From Rouxiella badensis (GTDB lineage: Bacteria > Pseudomonadota > Gammaproteobacteria > Enterobacterales > Enterobacteriaceae), in contig NZ_MRWE01000028.1 of the NCBI RefSeq assembly GCF_002093665.1, forward strand, positions 1 to 64,000: a DNA stretch of 64,000 bases, written 5' to 3'. Positions 1 through 9,569 of this stretch are shown piece after piece. Positions within the stretch are counted from its first letter, which is position 1, and each line of letters starts with the position of its first letter. Below the pieces are notes generated by a model that saw nothing but the letters and a program-made list of their open reading frames with translations, ran no database searches and was not told the origin of the DNA. The position numbers and the translations under genes were made by a program.

Positions 1-132
1 ACATAATATTATGAAAATACTTGTTATATCCGTTTAACTAAGGAGACACAGCTGCTTGAGCGGCAGCGCGCACAGTATACCCATTTTCATCCTAAAAATA
101 AGGCTTTGCAGGTCCGTTTGCTCATTACTTCA
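1..132. other. Window edge, no gene seen
   Basis: AT-rich stretch between the window edge and the stop codon of yfdC. I see no convincing open reading frame, tRNA or terminator here; the only open frame is antisense to yfdC. Confidence 0.5.
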
Positions 133-1050
133 TCATTTTACGGATTTTGGGCGTTCTTTTTGCCGATTTTTGGACTTGCGGCGTTGGTTGCTTAAATCGT
201 TCCTAATCTGTGCGTGGCTGATCAGCGCAAAGATAAAGGTACCGCCAATGATGTTGCCGGCGAGCGTCGGCAGGGCGAAGGGCCACAGGAAGCGGTACCA
301 GGGTTCTGCACCAGACCACACCAGATACAGTACCTCGACGGAGCCGACCACGATATGAGTCAGGTTGCCAATCGCCACCAGGTAGGTCATTAGCAGAATG
401 ACCCAAATCTTCGCCGCACCGGCGCTCGGCAGCATCCACACCATGGTCGCAATTAGCCAGCCAGACACCACGCCGCCAACAAACATTTGGGTCGGACTTT
501 TTTCCATCACCTCCATACTTATAGTATGAAAGGCCTGCAAAATAGACGGTTCAAACAGCGGCAGTGAAACAAATGCCAGAGACGCGCAGGCTGCGCCGAT
601 AAGGTTACCGGCCAGGACCACGCCCCAAAGCCGAAACAGAATGCCGAAGTTCTTGAACGTGGGTTTATGCATCACAGGCAGCACCGCGGTTACGGTGTTC
701 TCGGTAAAAAGCTGCTGGCGAGCCATGATGACGATAATAAATCCGACGGTATAGCCCAGGTTCTCAAGGAAAAACCGTGCCGGCGTGTCTGCAAGCTGTT
801 CATGCAAAATGCCTTTGGTGACCAGCGAGGCGCTGATCGATAAGCCTGCGGCAATCGCCGACCACATCAGTGCGAGCCCATCGCGCTCCAGCTCTTTCTC
901 ACCCTCCATGCGGATCTGCTCGTGCACCGCGGCGGCTCGTGAGGGGAGATTCTCTTCATCGACCTCAATCTCGCTGCCGTCCTCGCGCTCCTCGCTGTCA
1001 ACGTCAGGGCCATTCTTAAGATTGTCTTTTGCTGAACGAGTTGGATTCAT
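133..1050 (-). CDS. yfdC: YfdC, FNT-family inner membrane channel protein
   Basis: A 305-residue member of the formate/nitrite transporter (FNT) family, pentameric inner-membrane channels for small anions; the substrate of YfdC itself is not established. The N-terminal 55 residues are acidic and cytoplasmic, followed by about six hydrophobic segments; the stretch around residues 95-120 (FIIVIMARQQLFTENTV) is nearly identical to E. coli YfdC. The C-terminus is basic (KSKNRQKERPK). The start is an ATG preceded by AAGGGGAT at a good distance. It is transcribed away from the ccm operon. In E. coli yfdC lies next to mlaA; here the ccm operon separates the two. Confidence 0.93.
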   Translation of the reverse strand: MNPTRSAKDNLKNGPDVDSEEREDGSEIEVDEENLPSRAAAVHEQIRMEGEKELERDGLALMWSAIAAGLSISASLVTKGILHEQLADTPARFFLENLGYTVGFIIVIMARQQLFTENTVTAVLPVMHKPTFKNFGILFRLWGVVLAGNLIGAACASLAFVSLPLFEPSILQAFHTISMEVMEKSPTQMFVGGVVSGWLIATMVWMLPSAGAAKIWVILLMTYLVAIGNLTHIVVGSVEVLYLVWSGAEPWYRFLWPFALPTLAGNIIGGTFIFALISHAQIRNDLSNQRRKSKNRQKERPKSVK

Positions 1051-1343
1051 CGCTTATCCCCTTGGTGAAAGTACACAGGCAAATAACGCCGGAATGGGTA
1101 TAAAAAAGCGTGGTTACATTTTGTATCATTCAACAAGGATAGATTATTTTTTAATCCACCACTCGGTTTGAGGGTGAGAAATCTAAAAATAACAGAGCAT
1201 TAAGAACTTGTTATTCGATGCTAAAGGCTGTGTTTTTTCTGTAAATTAGAAGTTAGTTAGCGGTAAACTGCGCAGCGAGAGCCTACAGGGTTTGTAAGGC
1301 TTATGATATTATGCCCATTCCCGAAAGATAAGAGACTCGCCCC

Positions 1344-1970
1344 ATGTTTGAAGCGCTTAACCTCAGTTGCGTTCGCGATGAGCGAACCCTGTTTAGCGGC
1401 TTAAGTTTCACCATCCAGCCGGGCGAGATAGTCCAGATTGAAGGCCAGAACGGAGCCGGTAAAACCAGTTTACTGCGTATTTTGGCCGGTCTGTCCTCCC
1501 CAGATGAAGGCGAAGTGCACTGGCAGGGCCAAAACACCCGCCGCCAGCGTGAGCTTTTTCATCAGCATTTACTGTTTCTCGGCCACTATCCGGGGATCAA
1601 GTCTGTACTTACCGCTTATGAGAATCTGTCGTTCTATCAGACCGAAAGTGGGAATGACGCGCAGGACGAGATATTTCACGCGCTGGAGCAGGTGGGCCTG
1701 TTGGGATACGAAGACGTGGCTGTCGCGCAACTTTCTGCCGGTCAGCAGCGCCGTGTTGCCCTTGCCAGGCTGTGGATTAGCCGCGCGCCGCTGTGGATCC
1801 TGGATGAACCCTTAACCGCCATCGACAAACAGGGCGTCTCCACGCTTATCGAACTTTTTGAGCGCCACGCCCAAAACGGCGGCATGGTGTTATTGACCAC
1901 GCATCAGGATTTACCGGGCGTCACGCGTGCGGTGCGTAAAATTCGTCTGACCAGTGCAGAGCTAGCCTAA
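1344..1970 (+). CDS. ccmA: CcmA, ATPase of the haem export ABC complex
   Basis: The 208-residue ATP-binding subunit of the CcmABCD complex of cytochrome c maturation system I. It drives release of haem-loaded CcmE from CcmC rather than moving haem itself (family knowledge). Walker A GQNGAGKT is at 34-41, the ABC signature LSAGQQRR at 130-137 and Walker B LWILDEP at 150-156. It is the first gene of a ccmABCDEFGHI operon, and its stop shares one base with the ccmB start (TAATG), so the two are translationally coupled. The 293-bp gap to divergent yfdC should hold the operon promoter, but I could not pick one out with confidence. Confidence 0.97.
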   Translation: MFEALNLSCVRDERTLFSGLSFTIQPGEIVQIEGQNGAGKTSLLRILAGLSSPDEGEVHWQGQNTRRQRELFHQHLLFLGHYPGIKSVLTAYENLSFYQTESGNDAQDEIFHALEQVGLLGYEDVAVAQLSAGQQRRVALARLWISRAPLWILDEPLTAIDKQGVSTLIELFERHAQNGGMVLLTTHQDLPGVTRAVRKIRLTSAELA

Positions 1971-2629
1971 TGTTTATTAAAGTTTTACGCCGTGAATTGA
2001 AAATCGCTTTTCGTAAAAGTGCCGAGATTATAAACCCGCTGTGGTTTTTCCTGATTGTGATTACCTTGTTTCCATTGGGAATTGGGCCGGAGCCGAAGCT
2101 GCTGGCGCGCATTGCACCGGGTATTGTCTGGGTCGCGGCGCTGCTGTCTTCGCTGCTTTCGCTCGAACGTCTGTTCCGCGACGACTATCTTGACGGCTCG
2201 CTCGAACAGCTGATGCTATTGCCCGCGCCGCTTACCCTCACGGTTATCGGCAAAGTGTGCGCTCACTGGATGGTGACCGGGCTGCCGCTGTTAATCATTT
2301 CTCCGCTGATAGCCCTGCTGCTGTCGCTGGACTTTAAAACCTGGGAAGCGGTCGCGCTGACGCTGTTGTTGGGCACGCCCACGCTGAGCTTTATCGGCGC
2401 AATCGGCGTCGCACTGACCGTTGGATTACGAAAGGGCGGGGTATTGTTGAGTCTGCTGGTGCTGCCGCTGTATATTCCGGTGCTGATTTTTTCTACCGGT
2501 GCGATTGATGCCGCCTCGATGGCGATGCCTATCGGTGGCTATCTGGCCATTCTGGGTGCCATGCTAGCGGGAAGCATCACGCTGGCCCCCTTTGCTACCT
2601 CGGCGGCGCTGCGTGTGAGCGTGCACTAA
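1970..2629 (+). CDS. ccmB: CcmB, membrane subunit of the haem export ABC complex
   Basis: A 219-residue inner-membrane protein with six predicted hydrophobic helices, the permease partner of CcmA in the CcmABCD complex. The length matches the family (about 220 residues). The N-terminal motif [20 protein letters not shown] and the segment with SLLSLERLFRDDYLDGSLEQ are typical of CcmB. It starts on the last base of the ccmA stop. Unlike every other junction in this operon it is not coupled to the next gene: 266 bp separate it from ccmC. Confidence 0.97.
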   Translation: MFIKVLRRELKIAFRKSAEIINPLWFFLIVITLFPLGIGPEPKLLARIAPGIVWVAALLSSLLSLERLFRDDYLDGSLEQLMLLPAPLTLTVIGKVCAHWMVTGLPLLIISPLIALLLSLDFKTWEAVALTLLLGTPTLSFIGAIGVALTVGLRKGGVLLSLLVLPLYIPVLIFSTGAIDAASMAMPIGGYLAILGAMLAGSITLAPFATSAALRVSVH

Positions 2630-2742
2630 TCGGCAAATGTGATTATCACGTCGCGTTATTTGCGGTCATTTTATTTCAAAATACCCATAAATAGAGTAAT
2701 GAGTTTACTTGTGGTTACAATACGCCTGAAAAAACGCAACCT

Positions 2743-2756
2743 TTGACTAACATCAC
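2743..2756. promoter_or_regulatory. Candidate FNR site in the ccmB-ccmC gap
   Basis: TTGACTAACATCAC matches the FNR consensus TTGAT-N4-ATCAA at eight of ten defined positions. It lies about 140 bp upstream of ccmC in the 266-bp ccmB-ccmC gap. Oxygen- and FNR-dependent control of ccm genes is known in E. coli, which makes the match plausible, but I do not see a clear sigma-70 promoter at the right distance. No open reading frame is credible in this gap. Confidence 0.35.
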
Positions 2757-2895
2757 ACTTCTCGATAGGGAACAATAGGCGTCGTGCCTAAAAGAGCAGA
2801 AGGTGTCCAAAAATAGCCCTTACTGCCAACAGTTTTCCAGATAATGGTTTACGGCATTTAACACAGTGTAATTTTAACGTGAGCAACGACAAATA

Positions 2896-3630
2896 ATGTG
2901 GAAATGGTTACATCAACTCGCAAGGCCTGAGCGGCTTTACCACGTCTGCGGCCGTTTTATTCCCTGGCTGGCCATTGCGGGTATTGCCTGCCTTATTATC
3001 GGCTGGGTATGGGGCTTCGGTTACGCACCTCCTGATTACCAACAAGGCAATAGCTACCGGATCATGTACATTCATGTGCCTGCGGCTATCTGGTCTATGG
3101 GGATCTACAGCTCGATGGCGATCGCTGCCTTTATCGGCCTGGTCTGGCAGATGAAAATGTCTGAACTGGCGATGGCCGCGATGGCACCGGTCGGCGCTGT
3201 CTTTACTTTTATCGCGCTAGTGACCGGCTCTGCCTGGGGTAAACCGATGTGGGGAACCTGGTGGGTGTGGGACGCGCGTCTGACCTCCGAGCTGGTGCTC
3301 CTTTTCCTCTATCTTGGCGTGATTGCGTTATACAACTCCTTCGAGGACCGCCGCACTGCGGGCCGTGCCGCCGGTATTCTGGTGCTGGTCGGCGTGGTGA
3401 ATATCCCAATCATTCACTATTCCGTGCAGTGGTGGAACACCCTTCATCAGGGCTCGAGCGACTTTGGCAGAACCATCGACCCAAGCATGCGTTATCCGCT
3501 GTTCTGGTCGGTATTTGGCTATCTGTTCTTCTTTATTACGCTGACCCTGATGCGCCTGCGCAATCTTATTATCAACCAGGAGCGTCTGCGTCCTTGGGTT
3601 GCCACGTTGGTCAATAAGGAGCGCCGTTGA
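2896..3630 (+). CDS. ccmC: CcmC, haem-handling protein that loads CcmE
   Basis: A 244-residue six-helix inner-membrane protein that presents haem to CcmE in the periplasm. The tryptophan-rich WWD motif (WGTWWVWD) is at 119-126, flanked by the two haem-ligating histidines H60 and H184 at the same numbers as in E. coli. The start MWKWLHQLARPERLY aligns with E. coli CcmC. Its TGA stop overlaps the ATG of ccmD. Confidence 0.97.
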   Translation: MWKWLHQLARPERLYHVCGRFIPWLAIAGIACLIIGWVWGFGYAPPDYQQGNSYRIMYIHVPAAIWSMGIYSSMAIAAFIGLVWQMKMSELAMAAMAPVGAVFTFIALVTGSAWGKPMWGTWWVWDARLTSELVLLFLYLGVIALYNSFEDRRTAGRAAGILVLVGVVNIPIIHYSVQWWNTLHQGSSDFGRTIDPSMRYPLFWSVFGYLFFFITLTLMRLRNLIINQERLRPWVATLVNKERR

Positions 3631-3902
3631 TGAACGCTGCATTCCCAACCTGGCAGGCATTCTTTGCGATGGGAGGCTACGCGTTTTACGTGTGGCTGTC
3701 GGTCATCGTCACCCTGGTTTCTTTATTTGGCATCATTATTCATACCGTCTGGCATCGTCGCCAGCTGCTGGCTGAAATACGCCGCCGCCAGTCCCGCGAA
3801 CAGCGGATCCGTCAATCGAAAAAACAGGCCAGTGCCGCGCATAATAATAGCAAGCGTGCAGCACCAGGGTCGCCGGACTCCACCCGGGAGAAGTTATCGT
3901 GA
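3630..3902 (+). CDS. ccmD: CcmD, small membrane subunit of the CcmABCD complex
   Basis: A 90-residue single-span membrane protein that holds CcmE in the CcmABC complex until haem loading and release. The motif [15 protein letters not shown] at about residues 10-24 is the conserved start of the membrane helix, followed by a basic tail ([16 protein letters not shown]). It is longer than the 69-residue E. coli protein because of a C-terminal extension rich in S, P and basic residues. I chose the ATG that overlaps the ccmC TGA (TGATG) over a TTG one codon upstream. The stop overlaps the GTG of ccmE. Confidence 0.93.
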   Translation: MNAAFPTWQAFFAMGGYAFYVWLSVIVTLVSLFGIIIHTVWHRRQLLAEIRRRQSREQRIRQSKKQASAAHNNSKRAAPGSPDSTREKLS

Positions 3903-4393
3903 ATCCTCGTCGTAAAAATCGCATGTACCTTGCGTTGATAGTCCTGGTTGGATTAGGGCTCGCAACCAGCCTGGTGCTTTATGCGTTGCGTTCCAATATT
4001 GATTTATTTTATACACCAAGTGAAATTTTGCAGGGCAAAGGCAAGGATCATGAATTGCCGTTTGTCGGTCAGCGTCTACGTATCGGCGGGATGGTAATGC
4101 CGGGTTCAGTCAAGCGTGATGACAAGACCCTTGAAGTGCACTTTAAAATCTACGATGCGCGCGGCGCTATCGCGGTGACCTACTTTGGCATCTTGCCAGA
4201 CCTGTTCCGGGAAGGGCAGGGCGTAGTGGCCCAAGGAGTGATGGAGCCTAATAATGTCGTCATGGCGAAGCAGGTTCTGGCCAAGCATGATGAAAAATAT
4301 GTCCCACCGGAAGTTGAAGACGCAATGAAAGATAATCATACGGGGCCAGCCTCGGCATATGTTGCTCCTGCTAAAGGAAATGGCCAGTCATGA
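3899..4393 (+). CDS. ccmE: CcmE, periplasmic haem chaperone
   Basis: A 164-residue membrane-anchored haem chaperone that binds haem covalently and delivers it to CcmF/CcmH. The N-terminal anchor covers about residues 9-29, followed by the conserved [10 protein letters not shown]. The haem-binding motif VLAKHDEKY places the essential histidine at 130 and the axial tyrosine at 134, exactly as in E. coli. Start is GTG, overlapping the ccmD stop (GTGA). The stop overlaps the ATG of ccmF. Confidence 0.97.
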   Translation: MNPRRKNRMYLALIVLVGLGLATSLVLYALRSNIDLFYTPSEILQGKGKDHELPFVGQRLRIGGMVMPGSVKRDDKTLEVHFKIYDARGAIAVTYFGILPDLFREGQGVVAQGVMEPNNVVMAKQVLAKHDEKYVPPEVEDAMKDNHTGPASAYVAPAKGNGQS

Positions 4394-6363
4394 TCCCTGA
4401 AATTGGTACTTTTGCTCTTTGTCTGGCCCTGGGCCTGTCAACGTTATTGAGCATTTATCCCCAGTGGGGCGCATCGCGTCAGGACGAGCGGATGATGGCA
4501 ATGGCCCGTCCACTGTCTTACGGCATGTTCGGTTGTATCCTGTTAGCCTTTATCATTCTGGTTCACGCGTTCGTGGTGAACGACTTCTCGGTCGCCTACG
4601 TTGCGAACAACTCCAACACCCACCTGCCGGTTTATTACCGTATGGCGGCGACCTGGGGCGCGCACGAAGGCTCCCTGCTACTCTGGGTGCTCCTGCTGAG
4701 CTGCTGGACTACTGCGGTTGCGCTGTTTAGCCGCCGCATGCCGAACGACGCCGTGGCGCGCGTGCTGGCTGTCATGGGCCTTATTACCACCGGCTTCCTG
4801 CTGTTCATTCTGCTGACCTCCAACCCGTTCCTGCGTACTCTGCCGAACTTCCCGATTGACGGCAGCGACCTCAACCCGGTGTTGCAGGATATTGGCCTGA
4901 TTTTCCATCCACCGATTCTGTACATGGGCTACGTTGGATTCTCCGTCGCCTTTGCCTTTGCGATTGCCTCGCTGATGGCAGGCCGTCTGGATACCGCCTG
5001 GGCGCGCTGGTCGCGTCCGTGGACGCAGGCCGCATGGGTGTTCCTGACCGTCGGTATCGTGCTGGGTTCTGCCTGGGCCTACTATGAACTTGGCTGGGGC
5101 GGCTGGTGGTTCTGGGACCCGGTAGAGAATGCCTCCTTTATGCCTTGGCTGGCCGGTACCGCGCTTATCCACTCATTGGCGGTGACCGAAAAACGCGGCA
5201 CCTTCAAGGCCTGGACCGTACTGCTGTCGATTACTTGTTTCTCGCTCTGCCTGCTGGGGACCTTCCTGGTGCGTTCCGGCGTGCTGGTCTCCGTGCACTC
5301 CTTCGCCTCTGACCCGGCGCGCGGTATGTTTATCCTGGCCTATCTGGTGATTGTCATCGGCAGCTCGCTGTTGCTGTACGCAATCAAAGGCAGCGCGGTG
5401 CGTGCACCAAGCCGTCACGAGCCGTTTTCACGTGAAAGCTTCCTGCTGGGAAATAACGTCCTGCTGATTGCTGCGATGCTGGTTGTGTTGCTGGGTACGC
5501 TGCTGCCGTTGATTCACAAGCAGCTGGGACTGGGCAGTATTTCCATCGGCGAACCGTTCTTTAACACCATGTTCACCTGGCTGATGGCACCGATGGCGCT
5601 GCTGCTGGGTATAGGTCCGCTAGTACGCTGGCGTCGTGACGAGCCAAGCAAGCTGTGGCGTCGTCTGGGCGTTGCGCTGGTCGTAACCTTGCTGCTGTCG
5701 ATTCTGCTGCCGTGGTTGTTGCAGGACAAAATCGTTGGCATGACCGTGGTCGGTATGCTGATGTCAGTGTGGGTTATCCTGCTGACGCTGATGGAGCTGC
5801 ACGAGCGCGCTACCCACCGTCACACTTTCTGGCGTGGCCTGACGCATCTGTCTCGCAGCCACTGGGGCATGGTGCTGGGTCACCTGGGTGTTGCCGTTAC
5901 CGTCATCGGTATCGCCTTTAGCCAGAACTACAGCGTCGAGCGTGACGTGCGCATGAAGTCGGGTGATACCGTAGACATTCAGGGTTACCATTTTGAATTC
6001 CGCAACCTGACCGACATTAAAGGCTCCAACTACACTGGCGGTGAAGCCAATATCGACGTGACCCGTAACGGTAAATTCGTGACCGTGCTGCACGCCGAAA
6101 AACGCTACTACAGCGTGGCACACAGCATGATGACCGAAGCGGCCATCGACGGTAATCTCGCGCGCGATCTTTATGCGGCGCTGGGCGAAGAGCTGGACGA
6201 CGGCTCGTGGGCGGTACGCCTGTACTATAAACCTTTCGTTCGCTGGATTTGGCTGGGCGGCATCTTTATGGCGGTCGGTGGCATCCTGTGTATCCTGGAT
6301 CCGCGCTATAGAATGACCAAGAAACTGAAACGTCAGGGTAAAGAAGCGGCGGAGGAAGCATGA
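4390..6363 (+). CDS. ccmF: CcmF, cytochrome c haem lyase membrane subunit
   Basis: A 657-residue multi-span inner-membrane protein that attaches haem from CcmE to reduced apocytochrome c together with CcmH/CcmI. The WWD domain ([19 protein letters not shown]) is at 235-253. Histidines H173 (IFHPP), H261 and H303 occupy the positions known to ligate haem in the E. coli protein. Length is close to the E. coli 647. It overlaps ccmE and ccmG by ATGA junctions. Confidence 0.97.
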   Translation: MIPEIGTFALCLALGLSTLLSIYPQWGASRQDERMMAMARPLSYGMFGCILLAFIILVHAFVVNDFSVAYVANNSNTHLPVYYRMAATWGAHEGSLLLWVLLLSCWTTAVALFSRRMPNDAVARVLAVMGLITTGFLLFILLTSNPFLRTLPNFPIDGSDLNPVLQDIGLIFHPPILYMGYVGFSVAFAFAIASLMAGRLDTAWARWSRPWTQAAWVFLTVGIVLGSAWAYYELGWGGWWFWDPVENASFMPWLAGTALIHSLAVTEKRGTFKAWTVLLSITCFSLCLLGTFLVRSGVLVSVHSFASDPARGMFILAYLVIVIGSSLLLYAIKGSAVRAPSRHEPFSRESFLLGNNVLLIAAMLVVLLGTLLPLIHKQLGLGSISIGEPFFNTMFTWLMAPMALLLGIGPLVRWRRDEPSKLWRRLGVALVVTLLLSILLPWLLQDKIVGMTVVGMLMSVWVILLTLMELHERATHRHTFWRGLTHLSRSHWGMVLGHLGVAVTVIGIAFSQNYSVERDVRMKSGDTVDIQGYHFEFRNLTDIKGSNYTGGEANIDVTRNGKFVTVLHAEKRYYSVAHSMMTEAAIDGNLARDLYAALGEELDDGSWAVRLYYKPFVRWIWLGGIFMAVGGILCILDPRYRMTKKLKRQGKEAAEEA

Positions 6364-6911
6364 ATCGTAAAATTCTCTTTATTCCCCTGTTTCTGTTTTT
6401 GGCGCTGGCCGCGGCGTTTCTGGTGCAGCTGACCCGCAACGCGCACGGCGATGACCCGACTCTACTTGAGTCGGCGTTGGTCGGCAAACCGGTGCCAGTG
6501 TTCAAGCTGGAATCGCTGTTCGAGCCGGGGAAAACCTACGACCAGTCAGTGTTTCACACCGGTAAGCCGATTCTGCTGAACGTCTGGGCGACCTGGTGTC
6601 CAACCTGTCGTGCCGAGCATGATTATCTCAATACGCTGGCGGCGAAAGGCGTGCACGTGGTTGGCCTTAACTACAAGGATGACCGCAATAAGGCGATTAA
6701 CTGGCTGAATACGCTGGGTAACCCTTATGCGCTGAGCCTGTACGACGGCGACGGCATGCTCGGTCTTGACCTCGGTGTGTACGGAGCCCCTGAAACCTTC
6801 CTTATTGACGGTAACGGCATCGTGCGTTATCGCCATGCCGGTGATCTCAACGAGCAGGTCTGGCAGAAGGAAGTACGTCCGCTTTACAATAAATACGGAG
6901 GCAACGCATGA
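6360..6911 (+). CDS. ccmG: CcmG/DsbE, thioredoxin-like reductant of apocytochrome c
   Basis: A 183-residue periplasmic thioredoxin-fold protein anchored by an N-terminal helix (about 5-24). The active site is WCPTC with C80 and C83, matching the E. coli residues. It keeps the apocytochrome CXXCH cysteines (or CcmH) reduced using electrons from DsbD/CcdA-type proteins. The GAPETF motif around residue 142, bearing the cis-proline loop region of the family, is present. ATGA overlaps at both ends. Confidence 0.97.
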   Translation: MNRKILFIPLFLFLALAAAFLVQLTRNAHGDDPTLLESALVGKPVPVFKLESLFEPGKTYDQSVFHTGKPILLNVWATWCPTCRAEHDYLNTLAAKGVHVVGLNYKDDRNKAINWLNTLGNPYALSLYDGDGMLGLDLGVYGAPETFLIDGNGIVRYRHAGDLNEQVWQKEVRPLYNKYGGNA

Positions 6912-7366
6912 GACTGATTTCACTTATCTTTGGTCTGATGCTGAGCTTTAGCGTTTTTGCTGCCATCGATGCTTATCAGTTCAAATCGCCACAGCAGGAA
7001 CAGCAGTATCGCGAATTGACCGAGCAGCTGCGTTGCCCGAAATGTCAGAACACCAACATTGCGGCGTCTGACTCCATCATCGCGGCTGACATGCGTAAAA
7101 AGGTCCTCGAGCTGCTGAATCAAGGGCAGTCGAGCAAGCAGATCGTTGATTATATGGTCGCGCGCTACGGCAACTTTGTGACCTACGAACCGCCGGTCAC
7201 GCCGTCTACGCTGATTTTATGGGTTGGACCCGCGCTGTTTGTCATTGTCGGCGCACTGGTCATTATTTTACGCGCTCGTCGTCGTCAAACGGAAGAGCAG
7301 ATGTCTTCACAAGAGAAACTGCGTTTGGCGCAGCTGCTCGGTGAAAAGGACAGGAAAGAATCATGA
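6908..7366 (+). CDS. ccmH: CcmH, stand-alone apocytochrome c thiol oxidoreductase
   Basis: A 152-residue protein corresponding to the N-terminal half of E. coli CcmH only. It has a signal-like helix (1-18), the redox motif LRCPKCQNTNIAASDS with C43 and C46, and a C-terminal anchor at about 98-119. It works with CcmF and CcmG in the haem ligation complex. In E. coli and Salmonella CcmH is fused to a TPR domain; here that part is the next gene, ccmI, joined by an ATGA overlap. The split form is common outside the E. coli group. Confidence 0.95.
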   Translation: MRLISLIFGLMLSFSVFAAIDAYQFKSPQQEQQYRELTEQLRCPKCQNTNIAASDSIIAADMRKKVLELLNQGQSSKQIVDYMVARYGNFVTYEPPVTPSTLILWVGPALFVIVGALVIILRARRRQTEEQMSSQEKLRLAQLLGEKDRKES

Positions 7367-8583
7367 TTGTTTTTTGGCTGGTCATTGTTGCGCTGCTGCT
7401 GGTGGGCGTCGCGTTGTTTATTGTGCCTGTTATTCGAGGCGATCGTGATTCTCTGTCCAACACGCGCGACGATCTGAACAAGGCTTTCTATCATCACCGC
7501 TTGAGCGAACTGGAAGAAGACGAACAGCAGGGCGTGGTTGCCGCGCCTGAGCGTCCTATCTTTGTTCAGGAACTCCAGGAAAATCTGTTGAGTGATATTC
7601 CGGGGCAGGCCAGCAAAGCGGGGAAACCAATCCCACGCTGGACGCTGGCTCCGGGGGTCATATTACTGGTCGTCGTCACTCTTGGTTTTTATCTGTATGC
7701 AGGCGGTCTAGGTCAGGTTAGTGCCTGGAATCAGGTCATGAAAAGAATGCCTGACTTACGCGCTCGCGTCGCGGACGAGAATGCCAAGCCACTGAATATG
7801 ATGGATATTCAGGACCTCGGTCTCGGTCTGCGTACCGACCTGCAGAATGACCCGGACAACGCTAAAGACTGGCTGATGCTGGGCCGTGTGGGCATGGCGC
7901 TTAACAATGCCAGCACCGCGACGCAGGCATTTGCTCGCGCATACGCACTTTCTCCAAATGATATGGACATTAAACTGGGCTATGCTGATGTTCTGACGCG
8001 TTCCACCGATCCGCAAGATAATATCAACGGCGGCAATATGTTGCGTGATATGCTCGAACATAATCAGGGGAATCTGCAAGTATTGAGTCTGCTGGCATAT
8101 AATGAATATGAACAGGGGCACTATCCGCAGGCGATCGGCGCATGGCAGGTGATGTTGAAAATTCTGCCTGCCGACGACAAGCGAACTGAAATGGTGAAAG
8201 CCAGCATTGAGCAGGCTAAAGCTAAATCGGGCATGGATAAGGTTAAACTCGGCGTTGCGGTTACACTTTCGCCGCGTGCGCAGCAACAGCTTCCTCAGCA
8301 GGGTACGGTATTTATTTCGGTGACAGACGGCAGCAGCCCGGTTCCGGTTGCAGTTAAAAAACTGCCTCTCAGCCGATTCCCGCTTTCTGTCACGGTTGAT
8401 GATACCAATGCCATGATGCCGGAGCGCTTGCTTTCTTCGTTGCATCAACTGAAAGTACGTGTGCGTATTTCACAAACTGGCCTGGCGACACCGGCATCGG
8501 GCGACTGGTACGGTGACAGTCCGTTGACCAACTTCTCGGGCAGCGGGCAGGTCAATATCGAGATTAATCAGCAGGTCCCATAA
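7363..8583 (+). CDS. ccmI: CcmI, TPR apocytochrome c chaperone
   Basis: A 406-residue protein with two membrane helices (about 3-23 and 90-112) and a periplasmic region of tetratricopeptide repeats (about 150-290), followed by a C-terminal beta-rich part (VAVTLSPRAQQQLPQQGTVF). Stand-alone CcmI proteins bind the C-terminal helix of apocytochromes and hand them to CcmF/CcmH. This protein corresponds to the C-terminal half of the fused E. coli CcmH. It is the last ccm gene; only about 30 bp separate it from mlaA, so read-through into mlaA is possible. Confidence 0.93.
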   Translation: MIVFWLVIVALLLVGVALFIVPVIRGDRDSLSNTRDDLNKAFYHHRLSELEEDEQQGVVAAPERPIFVQELQENLLSDIPGQASKAGKPIPRWTLAPGVILLVVVTLGFYLYAGGLGQVSAWNQVMKRMPDLRARVADENAKPLNMMDIQDLGLGLRTDLQNDPDNAKDWLMLGRVGMALNNASTATQAFARAYALSPNDMDIKLGYADVLTRSTDPQDNINGGNMLRDMLEHNQGNLQVLSLLAYNEYEQGHYPQAIGAWQVMLKILPADDKRTEMVKASIEQAKAKSGMDKVKLGVAVTLSPRAQQQLPQQGTVFISVTDGSSPVPVAVKKLPLSRFPLSVTVDDTNAMMPERLLSSLHQLKVRVRISQTGLATPASGDWYGDSPLTNFSGSGQVNIEINQQVP

Positions 8584-8615
8584 AAAGGGGCCGAAGCATA
8601 AACAGGGAGAACATG

Positions 8616-9506
8616 ATGGACTTTCGCCTGACTGGGCTGGCGGTTGCCACATTATTATTGGTTGGCTGTGCGGATAAACCAAAATCACTGGTTACGCCGT
8701 CTACGCCGCCAACCTCTTCGGCTTCAACTGCGCCTTCGGCAAAGACGATGTCAACAGGGGTGGTGCCGACAGCGGCCAACGCGTCAAATCCACCGGCTCC
8801 CGAGCAGGTTGATCCTCAATTAGGCGGGCGTTCTGACCCGCTTCAGGGCTTCAACCGTTCAATGTTCAACTTTAACATGAACGTGCTGGACCCCTATGTT
8901 TTACGTCCGGTTGCCGTGGCGTGGCGCGACTACCTACCACAGCCTGCGCGTAACGGTCTGAGCAACTTCTTTGACAACCTGAGTGAGCCGTCAACGATGG
9001 TGAACTATCTGGTTGAAGGTAATGTGCAGGAAGGTGCGAAACACTTTACCCGCTTCTTCCTGAATACCATTCTGGGTGTAGGCGGCCTGATTGACGTTGC
9101 GTCAATGGCTAACCCGCAGCTGGCGAAGGAAGAGCCGCATCGCTTCGGTAGCACGCTGGGCCATTACGGTGTGGGTTACGGTACCTACGCGGTGCTGCCG
9201 GGCTACGGCAGCTTCACCCCGCGTGAAGACGTGGGCGGCGTGGTCGACGACCTTTACTTCCCGCTTAACTACCTGACCTGGTGGATGACTGCGGGTAAAT
9301 GGGCGCTTGAAGGCATCGAAACCCGTGCACAGCTGCTGGATTCCGACGGCCTGCTGACCAACTCGTCCGATCCGTATGAGTTTGTTCGCGCGGCGTACTT
9401 CCAGCATCACGACTTCCTGGCAAACGGCGGCAAGCTGACGCCGGTGGTTAACCCGAACGCTGCGGCGATTCAGGGCGACCTCGACAGCATCGACTCTGCC
9501 AACTGA
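8616..9506 (+). CDS. mlaA: MlaA (VacJ), outer-membrane lipoprotein of phospholipid retrieval
   Basis: A 296-residue lipoprotein that removes mislocalised phospholipids from the outer leaflet of the outer membrane and passes them to MlaC, in complex with OmpC/OmpF porins. The lipobox LLVGC places the lipidated cysteine at residue 18. Conserved segments RSDPLQGFNRSMFNFN and LNTILGVGGLIDVA match E. coli MlaA. I chose the second of two adjacent ATGs because AGGGAG sits six bases before it. It is about 45 residues longer than the E. coli protein, through a Ser/Thr/Pro-rich linker at about 22-68 between the lipid anchor and the folded domain. Confidence 0.96.
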   Translation: MDFRLTGLAVATLLLVGCADKPKSLVTPSTPPTSSASTAPSAKTMSTGVVPTAANASNPPAPEQVDPQLGGRSDPLQGFNRSMFNFNMNVLDPYVLRPVAVAWRDYLPQPARNGLSNFFDNLSEPSTMVNYLVEGNVQEGAKHFTRFFLNTILGVGGLIDVASMANPQLAKEEPHRFGSTLGHYGVGYGTYAVLPGYGSFTPREDVGGVVDDLYFPLNYLTWWMTAGKWALEGIETRAQLLDSDGLLTNSSDPYEFVRAAYFQHHDFLANGGKLTPVVNPNAAAIQGDLDSIDSAN

Positions 9507-9526
9507 GTCGATATCAGCCAGACAAC

Positions 9527-9553
9527 AAAAAAGCGCCCAAGGGCGCTTTTTTT
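9527..9553. terminator. Bidirectional terminator between mlaA and fadL
   Basis: The hairpin AAGCGCCC-AA-GGGCGCTT is flanked by an A run on the left and a T run on the right, so it can terminate both convergent genes, mlaA (+) and fadL (-). Confidence 0.85.
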
Positions 9554-9569
9554 ATGGCAACGAAACGGA

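Noticed and set aside
785-1171. 128-codon open frame antisense to yfdC
   Set aside because: A shadow of the real gene, with low-complexity Ser-rich translation and no ribosome site or family.
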